DNA from: CAVQBL01 sp963710715 | Lineage (GTDB): Bacteria > Pseudomonadota > Gammaproteobacteria > DSM-16500 | DNA length: 64,000 nucleotides | Assembly (NCBI GenBank): GCA_963710715.1 | Contig: CAVQBL010000016.1 | Location: 62,001-126,000, forward strand | Reading direction: 5' to 3' | Part shown: piece by piece, positions 45,998-53,698 of the stretch | Layout: every line of letters starts with the position of its first letter | Position numbering within the stretch: the stretch's first letter is position 1 | Position numbers and translations under genes: made by a program | Notes under the pieces: generated by a model | Database searches by the model: none | Told to the model about the DNA's origin: nothing | The model's input: only the letters and a program-made list of their open reading frames with translations

Positions 45998-47011
45998 CTA
46001 TGTTTTAAAGCAACTTCCCCTCAACCAACCGGCATTTTTATACCAGTCACAGCTTTGTTTGACACCTGCAGATAAACTAACCTGTGGATACCAGCCCAGT
46101 TCACGCTGTGTTTTTCCACTATCACAAAACCAATCACGTTGCTTTAATTCCTTAACTTTATCCCGCGTGAAAGGTATTTTTGTTTCATTAAATCGATACA
46201 TTTGTTCAAACATCCAAGCAAGTGGTGTTAAAAACAGCAACGGCACGGGAAATGTAAAACAAAATCGTGGCGACAGAGTAGAAATAATTTGGGAATAAAA
46301 TTCGCGTAAAGAATAACTCTTACCCCCATCAATATAATATTGGTCGCAGCTAGCACCTGCAGCAAAAGCTGATTTGCAAATAGCCTCTGCCACATCGGTT
46401 ACATAAACAATGCTGTAATTACCTTTTCCACGCCATAATAATGGGATCATTCCATCTTGTACCACTTTGAAAAAAACGAAGGTTCGAATATCGCGAGGTC
46501 CATAGATTAATCCTGGGCGAACAATGGTAATTGGAAATTTATCCGCATAAGACTGTACTTTTAATTCAGCATTTAATTTACTTTGACCATAATGACTTAC
46601 TGGCTGTGAAATTGAAGACATTTCGTATGACAATGGCTTTCCATTTGGCGAGGGTCCAGCAGCAGCTAAACCAGAAACGAAAACAAAGCGCTGCAACCGA
46701 CGAGCATGCTGAGCGGCACACTCTAGCAATGTTTCCGTTACGCCGACATTAATCGCATAGAGATCTTTGGAATTTCTAGCCATGGTTAATCCAGCGCAAT
46801 GGATAATAATATCTACATCCGCTATTGTAGCGCTCAATAACGACTGATCAGCAAAATCACATTTAATAATATTTACTGATTTTAGTGGCTTGAGATGAGT
46901 TAAATCCGCTGAAGGGCGCACTAAGCATGTCACTTCTTTTCCTTGCGCACACAAATACTCAACAATATGTGAGCCTAAAAATCCATTTGCACCCGTGACT
47001 AAAATTTTCAT
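45998..47011 (-). CDS. NAD-dependent epimerase/dehydratase, CerR-like sphingolipid reductase candidate
   Basis: A 337-residue extended SDR. It has the cofactor motif GANGFLGSHI (about residues 7-16), a VSGLAAAG strand with the catalytic Ser region, YGQSKLNAE (YxxxK) near 150 and RPGLIYGPRD after it. A hydrophobic segment FTFPVPLLFLTPLAWMF near 255 could dip into the membrane. In Caulobacter an enzyme of this class (CerR) reduces the 3-keto group during ceramide synthesis. Being last in an operon with an SPT-like fusion and a ceramide-synthase-like GNAT protein suggests the same job. Its start overlaps the GNAT gene by 4 bases. Confidence 0.78.
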   Translation of the reverse strand: MKILVTGANGFLGSHIVEYLCAQGKEVTCLVRPSADLTHLKPLKSVNIIKCDFADQSLLSATIADVDIIIHCAGLTMARNSKDLYAINVGVTETLLECAAQHARRLQRFVFVSGLAAAGPSPNGKPLSYEMSSISQPVSHYGQSKLNAELKVQSYADKFPITIVRPGLIYGPRDIRTFVFFKVVQDGMIPLLWRGKGNYSIVYVTDVAEAICKSAFAAGASCDQYYIDGGKSYSLREFYSQIISTLSPRFCFTFPVPLLFLTPLAWMFEQMYRFNETKIPFTRDKVKELKQRDWFCDSGKTQRELGWYPQVSLSAGVKQSCDWYKNAGWLRGSCFKT

Positions 47012-48141
47012 GACAAAACTTTATCGTAAATACGATACGTTTTATAATGCACGGCATTCATCAAACGCAATCCTGCTTGCATAGATCGGTTATCTTCTAA
47101 AATCCAAGAACATTCCGTAGTATGTCCTGATAAAGCCGGAGAAATTTCTCCATACTTTGCATACAACAATGCGCCTAAATGCATATGCCTAAACTTGTGA
47201 CGCACACCCAAAACAGGAATACGCGTTCGGTTAATCGTTTTTTTAATTTTAGTATGCCAAATTAATTTTAATAATCCTGTAGGAAATAAACGACCATTTT
47301 TTAGATGGATCAAAGCTTGATTGATATCTGGCAAACAAATTCCTACTGCCGCAATTTCACCTTTCACTTCAACAATTAGAGTCGCTTGCGGATTCATAAT
47401 AAATTTAAGCTCTTTTGCAGTGTGATAGAATTCATCACGCGTGAGCGGCACAAATCCCCAATTATATTCCCAAGCATCATTATATATTTCAAACAAGCGA
47501 TCAATTTCTTGAGCGTATTTTTTTAAATCGACATGCCGAACAGTAACATCTGGCGATTTAGCAACAGTTTCTGCACGCGCAAGAAGTTTTTTATTAAATC
47601 TCACTTCGTGACGCTTGAGTGTCCAGGCTTGCAAATCTTTCGCTTTGACATGGCCCGCTTCTTCAACCAATCTGAGATAATAAGCAGGATTCTGTGGCAT
47701 CATGACATAAGGCTTAGTTTCAAAAGCAGATATTTGCAAGCCACAATCATGATTAGTCGATGGATTAACCGGGCCACGCAAACAAGTCATACCAGCAGAT
47801 TTTCCCCAAACTTCGACTGTATTAAATAAAGCGGCAGATATTGCAGAATCATCTATTGTTTCAAAAAATCCCCAAAAAATAATTTTTTCTCGATGATATT
47901 CATTGTGTCTAAAATTAATAATACCAGCAATGCGACCCACAGGCTTATTATTTTGGTAAGCAACCCAGCATTTAAGTACAGCGTTTTTATAAAATGGATT
48001 TTTTTTCGTGTCTAAATTATCTTTCACGACCGCCAATAAAGGTGGCACCCAGTTTTTATCATGACGATGTAACCGCCATGGGAGCTTCATAAAATCATAC
48101 CTGGTTCGAAATGTATTTACTTCACGAACTTGTACTGACAT
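47008..48141 (-). CDS. GNAT-fold acyltransferase, bacterial ceramide synthase candidate
   Basis: A 377-residue cytoplasmic protein with an acyl-CoA N-acyltransferase (GNAT) fold. It shows PWRLHRHDKNWVPPLL near the N-terminus, CWVAYQNNKPVGRIAGIIN, LRGPVNPSTNHDCGL near residue 125, and a second GNAT-like half with IVEVKGEIAAVGICLPD. Proteins of this type are the bacterial ceramide synthases (bCerS) that N-acylate the long-chain base; that equation is my inference from fold and operon. The ATG at 48141 has an AGAGGA site and overlaps the SPT fusion by 20 bases. An ATG at 48165 is an alternative. Confidence 0.72.
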   Translation of the reverse strand: MSVQVREVNTFRTRYDFMKLPWRLHRHDKNWVPPLLAVVKDNLDTKKNPFYKNAVLKCWVAYQNNKPVGRIAGIINFRHNEYHREKIIFWGFFETIDDSAISAALFNTVEVWGKSAGMTCLRGPVNPSTNHDCGLQISAFETKPYVMMPQNPAYYLRLVEEAGHVKAKDLQAWTLKRHEVRFNKKLLARAETVAKSPDVTVRHVDLKKYAQEIDRLFEIYNDAWEYNWGFVPLTRDEFYHTAKELKFIMNPQATLIVEVKGEIAAVGICLPDINQALIHLKNGRLFPTGLLKLIWHTKIKKTINRTRIPVLGVRHKFRHMHLGALLYAKYGEISPALSGHTTECSWILEDNRSMQAGLRLMNAVHYKTYRIYDKVLS

Positions 48142-51100
48142 AGCTTGAAAATTCCTCTTTTTCAAAAAGGTAACTGCAACTCTTTAATGCCTTAACGGTA
48201 AAATAAATTTGCTCTTCTGTATGCAGACAATTTATAAAAAGCCGAACTCTCGCCTGCCCTTTTTCTACAGCTGGATATAAGATAGGCATAGCAAAAATAC
48301 CTTTATTTTTAAGGTCGTGACTTAATTTGATAGCGTTAATTTCACCACCCGTCATAATAGGAATAATAGGTGTCTCATAACTTGTGCCCGTCAAAATACC
48401 GATACTTTTAAGCTTGGTTAAAAATAAACGATAATTTTTATGTAGTACTGATACTCGCTCGGGCTCACGCAACATTAATTGGATGGCAGAAAATGCTGCA
48501 GCTGTATTAGAAGGAGAAATACCAGCCGAGTAAAAAAAGCCTGAAGCATTATATTTAAGATTTTCAATTAATTCTCTGCTTCCAGCAATGTAACCCCCGC
48601 AACTAGCAAATGATTTACTCAGTGTACCCATCCAGATATCAACATCTTGTGACTGCAAATTAAAATGTTCACGCACCCCGCGACCTGTTAAACCTAACAC
48701 TCCCATAGAATGCGCTTCATCAATCATTAAAAAAGTGTGAAAGCGTTTTTTCAGTTTAATGAGTTGTGGCACATCCGGGATATCTCCATCCATACTGAAT
48801 ACACCTTCCGTCACAATAAGCACCCTATTATAGATATGGCGATTTTTTTCGAGAAGGGTTTCAATAGTTTTATAATCATTATGCGGATACGAAAGACGTG
48901 TCGCCCCAGAAAAAATAGCTCCTTGCAAAATGCTATTGTGAATTAAACCATCATGTAAAATGAGATCACCCTTACCAAACAAATGTGTAATCACTGACAC
49001 ATTGGTTGCATGCCCTGAAGAGTACACAAGACAATCTTCAACTCCAATTAAATCTGCAATAGCTTGCTCCAATTGTCTATGAATGGGTTTTTCACCGGAT
49101 GCTAAACGACTGGCTGATGCAGATGTACCATATTTTTTTACCGCAGCAATCACTGCTTCAGTGACATAAGGATCGCCTGAAAATCCAAGATAATTATAAC
49201 CAGCAAAATTAATGTATGATTTTCCATCAATGACTGTTGTATCTCGAGAAATCCCATCATTGACAGAAAATAAGAGCGGCTGAATGCTGGAAAATAACGG
49301 ACTTAAACTTTCGACTGGCTTCACTAAAGGAAACCGCTGCAATTTCTCCGCAATAGAAATAGGACTTGCATTTAGCACTGCAAGTCGGTTTTGCACCAAC
49401 TGCACGAGGCTAGCAATCGAACTTTGTGTCATGACATCAGCCACATCAAGCTCAATATTAAACTGAGAATGTAAGTATCCCACAAGTTCCGTGGCATGTA
49501 TTGAATCAATGCCGAATTCCATTAATGAATGTTCAGGAGTGATATTTTTTTCTAACATCTGGAAACGTTGCGCCAACCACTTAGCAATATTATTAAAAAT
49601 AGATATGTTCATTATTACCTGGGAATTTTTAGTCGACGCAGCATTTTGTGGTAGGCGTGAATTTAGATGATCAGCACTCCAATGATGAACAGCTTCAAAA
49701 TCATTATTAATAAATTTTTCCCGACAAAGCCAACGTTGAATTTTCCCACTCGATGTTTTTGAAATATGCAGGGGCTTTAATAAAACAATATGCTCAACTT
49801 GCAATCCGTGATTAGCTAACATGGATTCCCGAATATGTTGAATAATATTGCCTGCATCCAATTTAGCAAGACAATGACGTTTTACTTCTTGCAAAATAAT
49901 GACATTTTCGACGCCATTACTCTCAAGAGAAAATACTGCCGTTGCATTAGCACATAATGCTGGATGTGCATGCATAACTGTTTGTTCCAAATCATGTGCG
50001 TAATGATTAACGCCACGAATAATTAATACATCTTTTATTCGACCCGTCACATAAAGTTCACCGTTAGATATAAAACCCAGATCGCCGGTACGAAGATGAC
50101 CTTGAGAATCACGACTTGTTTGTACATGAAATGTTTTTGCACTCAGTTCCGGCTTATCCCAGTAACCCATGGCAACACTAGGACCATTTACAAGAATTTC
50201 ACCCACACGATTTTCCGGTAATAAATTATTTGTACCGGGATCAGCAATCAGTATATGGTGATTTTTGGGGGCGCGCCCACAACTCACCAATGAAATAGAT
50301 GTGTCGCTTGCTTCTTCACTCGTCGTAATAATGTCGCCTTGGGCAAACTCTTTTTTAGACACCCATAATGGTTGATGCCATGGCTTCTCTTTCGCAGAAC
50401 TCACCATCAAAGTGGTTTCTGCCATACCATATACTGGAAAAAAAGCATCTTTAGAAAAACCTGCTTGTTTGAAACGCTGATAAAAACGCTCCATTGTTTT
50501 ATAGCGTACTTGTTCAGCACCATTCATAGCACATTGCCAATGACTAAGATTTAATGTTGCTAATTGCTCATCCGTAATCTTATCAACACACAAATCATAA
50601 GCAAAATTAGGTGCCACACCACAATGAAGTTTTTCACGCGACAGTATTTCCAGCCAAGTTAACGGAGATTGAATAAATTGCGTCGGCGACATTAAAAAAA
50701 TTTTTGTTCGTCGATATAAACAATAAAAAACTCCACCGATCAAGCCCATATCATGATAAGGAGGTAGCCACATACTTCCCCTACCGATATACTGACCCAT
50801 TGCTTCATCAATGTTATATACATTCACCATGATATTTTTATGGCTAACCATGACACCTTTTGGATCACCCGTAGAACCCGATGTATACTGTAAAAATGCT
50901 AAATCATCGGGTTGAATGTCAGGCACCTTATAATCGCCACAAACATTTCGGTCTATTTTATCAATATTAATGACAAACTCTGTAGCAGGGCTATATTCTA
51001 AATATTTAGTATTTGTTAAAACAAAGCGTGCTTTTGCATCACCAATAATTGCAGAGACGCGCTTGGTGTGACGACTGTTGTGAGCAGGATAGGCAGGAAC

Positions 51101-51355
51101 TACTATCATCTTTGCATATAAACACCCAAAAAAAGCAGTGATGTAATCCAATCCTGGAGGAAGAAGCAAAACAACACGCTCACCTTCACAAGAACATTGC
51201 TGCAAAAAAGCTGCAAGTGATTTTGCATTTTTATCTAATTCACTATACGTTAAAACATCAAAATTATTATCTTTCAAAAAATGATATGCGGGCTGATCAG
51301 GATAAGTCTTTGCATAATCTGAAAGGACAGTGACTATTGTTTTATATCCACTCAC
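48122..51355 (-). CDS. Fatty acyl-AMP ligase / ACP / alpha-oxoamine synthase fusion (serine-palmitoyltransferase-like)
   Basis: A 1077-residue chain. Residues about 10-565 are a fatty acyl-AMP ligase (YTSGSTGDPKG, YHDMG, YGMAET, KTSSGK). Residues about 585-660 are an acyl carrier protein with FGIDSIH (Ser near 617). Residues about 690-1060 are a PLP alpha-oxoamine synthase with YNYLGFSGD, the DGLIHNSI His, EGVFSMDGD, MIDEAHSMGVLG and the PLP Lys in GTLSKSF near 914. The inferred reaction activates a fatty acid, loads it on the fused ACP and condenses it with an amino acid (probably serine) to a 3-keto long-chain base. The start is GTG with a weak ribosome-binding site. Confidence 0.88.
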   Translation of the reverse strand: MSGYKTIVTVLSDYAKTYPDQPAYHFLKDNNFDVLTYSELDKNAKSLAAFLQQCSCEGERVVLLLPPGLDYITAFFGCLYAKMIVVPAYPAHNSRHTKRVSAIIGDAKARFVLTNTKYLEYSPATEFVINIDKIDRNVCGDYKVPDIQPDDLAFLQYTSGSTGDPKGVMVSHKNIMVNVYNIDEAMGQYIGRGSMWLPPYHDMGLIGGVFYCLYRRTKIFLMSPTQFIQSPLTWLEILSREKLHCGVAPNFAYDLCVDKITDEQLATLNLSHWQCAMNGAEQVRYKTMERFYQRFKQAGFSKDAFFPVYGMAETTLMVSSAKEKPWHQPLWVSKKEFAQGDIITTSEEASDTSISLVSCGRAPKNHHILIADPGTNNLLPENRVGEILVNGPSVAMGYWDKPELSAKTFHVQTSRDSQGHLRTGDLGFISNGELYVTGRIKDVLIIRGVNHYAHDLEQTVMHAHPALCANATAVFSLESNGVENVIILQEVKRHCLAKLDAGNIIQHIRESMLANHGLQVEHIVLLKPLHISKTSSGKIQRWLCREKFINNDFEAVHHWSADHLNSRLPQNAASTKNSQVIMNISIFNNIAKWLAQRFQMLEKNITPEHSLMEFGIDSIHATELVGYLHSQFNIELDVADVMTQSSIASLVQLVQNRLAVLNASPISIAEKLQRFPLVKPVESLSPLFSSIQPLLFSVNDGISRDTTVIDGKSYINFAGYNYLGFSGDPYVTEAVIAAVKKYGTSASASRLASGEKPIHRQLEQAIADLIGVEDCLVYSSGHATNVSVITHLFGKGDLILHDGLIHNSILQGAIFSGATRLSYPHNDYKTIETLLEKNRHIYNRVLIVTEGVFSMDGDIPDVPQLIKLKKRFHTFLMIDEAHSMGVLGLTGRGVREHFNLQSQDVDIWMGTLSKSFASCGGYIAGSRELIENLKYNASGFFYSAGISPSNTAAAFSAIQLMLREPERVSVLHKNYRLFLTKLKSIGILTGTSYETPIIPIMTGGEINAIKLSHDLKNKGIFAMPILYPAVEKGQARVRLFINCLHTEEQIYFTVKALKSCSYLFEKEEFSSYVSTSS

Positions 51356-51383
51356 TTAGGGCTATACTCCATACCAATAAAAA

Positions 51384-52043
51384 TCAATTTCTTTCTTTCA
51401 TCTCAGCCTGATGCATCGCTGTAGTAAAAGTCATGTTGGGTTTTGTGCCAAAAACATAATCCCAAAATGGATTTGTCACACCATATCCTTTTTCGCTATC
51501 CATGTAATGATGTAAAAAATGATAACGTTTTAAATATCGGGCAATTCGATTCTTTTTGGGATTAAAATAATGAACAGAAAAATGGATTAAATCAAATGCG
51601 AGATATCCCAATAAACTACCCGCCAAGACTGACCAGAAATAATCGCCAAAGATAAAATAATATCCAAGGCCTATCAAGGCTGCCAAAGGAAGTGTCACAA
51701 CAGGTGGCGTAACAAGCCGAGTTTTATCCCGAGGATAAGCGTGGTGTATTGAATGTATATAGTTACCCCAGGTTTTCATCGCCTTAAAATGAAAAACATA
51801 GCGATGAATAAGATATTCAAGCAATGTCCAAAGAGATATCCCAGCAAAAAAAGTTAGCGCAAATGCAAATGTTCCAGTGCGTACAATGCCTTCATACCCG
51901 AGATACATAATGATGGGCAAATAAATATAAATTAATGTTGTTGGCTGGCAATGAGATAAATATTCTAAGAATGGATTTGCAAATAATCTTAGTGTTTCAT
52001 CTCTATCAGACACGACCGCTTGATTGCATAATTCTTTATCCAT
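51384..52043 (-). CDS. Scs7/FA2H-like fatty-acid 2-hydroxylase
   Basis: A 219-residue di-iron membrane hydroxylase. Histidine motifs are HRYVFH near residue 80, HSIHH near 97, HFSVHYF near 152 and YHFLHHYMDSEKGYGVTNPF near 172-191, followed by WDYVFGT. This last block is the signature of sphingolipid alpha-hydroxylases (yeast Scs7, human FA2H). There are four hydrophobic segments and no cytochrome b5 domain, so an external electron donor is needed. It is the first gene of the operon, 28 bases before the SPT fusion. The ATG at 52043 follows an AGGAA ribosome-binding site. Confidence 0.85.
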   Translation of the reverse strand: MDKELCNQAVVSDRDETLRLFANPFLEYLSHCQPTTLIYIYLPIIMYLGYEGIVRTGTFAFALTFFAGISLWTLLEYLIHRYVFHFKAMKTWGNYIHSIHHAYPRDKTRLVTPPVVTLPLAALIGLGYYFIFGDYFWSVLAGSLLGYLAFDLIHFSVHYFNPKKNRIARYLKRYHFLHHYMDSEKGYGVTNPFWDYVFGTKPNMTFTTAMHQAEMKERN

Positions 52044-52069
52044 GAATATTATTCCTATTAACATTTGAA

Positions 52070-52243
52070 CCTAAATTCGGCAGTTAAACCCGTAGCGAGA
52101 GGGACTAATGCGTTGAAGATAGGAATTTTTTTCGGTCTTTTTTGGTGAGGCAGTACTCACCTGTACGGTGAGCCAAAAAGGGTCAAAATTCCTAGACTCA
52201 ATGCAGTAGGCCCTCGCAGTAGGGTTTAACTGCCGAATTTAGG
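52070..52243. repeat. Large inverted repeat between divergent operons
   Basis: Arms of about 75 bases start cctaaattcggcagttaaac and end gtttaactgccgaatttag. The arms differ by small changes and the centre is tgaggcagtactcacctgta. It occupies most of the 260-base gap between the hydroxylase and P450 starts. Confidence 0.85.
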
Positions 52244-52303
52244 GCTAAATCATAGCAATGCTCATGTTTTATATCAATATAAACTTAATTAAAGAATATA
52301 TTG

Positions 52304-53698
52304 ATGAAGCATACTATCTCATTATATATTAGCGATATTTTCAAAAAGAGTGGTGGAAGCCCTATGGAAGGCAAGATCAAAATGAGCCCCAGAGTATTTT
52401 TACGGGGAATGTCGACCAATCTTTACCAGTTTTGCAACCAGATGTTTGACACCTATGGCGAGCTTTTTACTCTTCAGGTGGGAAAATATACCATCCATTT
52501 TTTCTTAAGCCCCACTCATATCAAGCACATTTTATATAATAATGCGGAAAATTATGCGAGAGATTCTCGCCATTTGGGTATTGCAAATGATTTGGTAGGT
52601 GAATATGGGCTTTTCAATACAGATAATTATGATTTATGGAAAAAAGACAGAAAAACATTTAACCCTATTTTCTCACAAGAAAATATCGAAAAATTTATTC
52701 CTTTGATGGCTGATGTAACAGAACAACACTTAGACACATGGAATGAATTTGCAATAGATGATAAACCTTTTAATATTGCAACGGCCATTACGCATATCAC
52801 TTTATCTAATGTCTTAAAAATATTTTTTAGCGATGCTCAATTTGACCTTGATGATGTCATTAATATTTCGCGAAATGTTGGTTATCTTTCCATCAAATCC
52901 GGGACAGCACAGGGAAAATTGCTGAGTGTCTTGCCATCACCTATGTATTTTAAAATTAAACAAGCCAAACGTGAATTTACCGCATTAGGACATCAGTTGG
53001 TTGATTATTGCCTTAAAGCAGATAGTGATAATTTAGTAAAAACATTAGCACGCGCCTATTCTGATAAAAATGGAAAATTAAATACACCAATAAAACATTT
53101 AGTTCAAGAAGCGCTAACCTTTTTAGTCGCTGGACATGAATCCGTTTCCGCAACACTTTCTTGGGCTTGTATTTACATGTCCTTATATCCTCACATCCAA
53201 CAGGTCATGCATGAAGAAATCGTGAATGCAATAGGTAAACGCAAGCCTACCATAGCTGATTTTACGCAACTCCCCTATATACGTTCCGTATTCCAAGAGG
53301 TGCTGAGGTTGCAAACACCAGCACTGTTTCTCTTAAAGCACGCCGTAAAAAACGATATGATTGGCAGACTAGAAATCAAAAAAGATGATTTAGTTATTAT
53401 ACCTAGCTATCACATTCATAGAATGTCGCGTTATTGGACCAATCCAGAGGGATTTGATCCTTCTCGCTTTTCTAAGCCACTCGGTGAAGAATATAACAAT
53501 ATCTATTTACCATTTGGTGGTGGTCCTCGTTCCTGCATAGGTCGAAATTTTGCAATGATAGAGGCAACGATTATTTTAGCGATGATAATACAACGATTTA
53601 AATTATATTTAAAATCAGGATCCATTGTGCAACAAGACATGTCTCTGATAAATAGACCTAGAACCGATATTTTGATGACTGTACATCCTTATGCTTAA
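52304..53698 (+). CDS. Cytochrome P450
   Basis: A 464-residue soluble P450 with the oxygen-activating I-helix FLVAGHESVSATLSW near residue 272, ExxR in FQEVLRLQTP near 327, and the heme loop FGGGPRSCIGRNFA with the Cys ligand near 411. The motifs resemble fatty-acid hydroxylases of the CYP4/CYP102 type more than typical class I bacterial P450s. There is no N-terminal membrane anchor. The 3' end overlaps the next gene (a reductase) by 8 bases, so electron donor and P450 are coupled. Lipid hydroxylation is an inference from subtype and the adjacent sphingolipid operon. Confidence 0.9.
   Translation: MKHTISLYISDIFKKSGGSPMEGKIKMSPRVFLRGMSTNLYQFCNQMFDTYGELFTLQVGKYTIHFFLSPTHIKHILYNNAENYARDSRHLGIANDLVGEYGLFNTDNYDLWKKDRKTFNPIFSQENIEKFIPLMADVTEQHLDTWNEFAIDDKPFNIATAITHITLSNVLKIFFSDAQFDLDDVINISRNVGYLSIKSGTAQGKLLSVLPSPMYFKIKQAKREFTALGHQLVDYCLKADSDNLVKTLARAYSDKNGKLNTPIKHLVQEALTFLVAGHESVSATLSWACIYMSLYPHIQQVMHEEIVNAIGKRKPTIADFTQLPYIRSVFQEVLRLQTPALFLLKHAVKNDMIGRLEIKKDDLVIIPSYHIHRMSRYWTNPEGFDPSRFSKPLGEEYNNIYLPFGGGPRSCIGRNFAMIEATIILAMIIQRFKLYLKSGSIVQQDMSLINRPRTDILMTVHPYA

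Noticed and set aside
45903..46298. Continuation of the GIY-YIG frame to 154 residues
   Set aside because: Beyond the first 23 residues it is repeat sequence and antisense of the epimerase gene.
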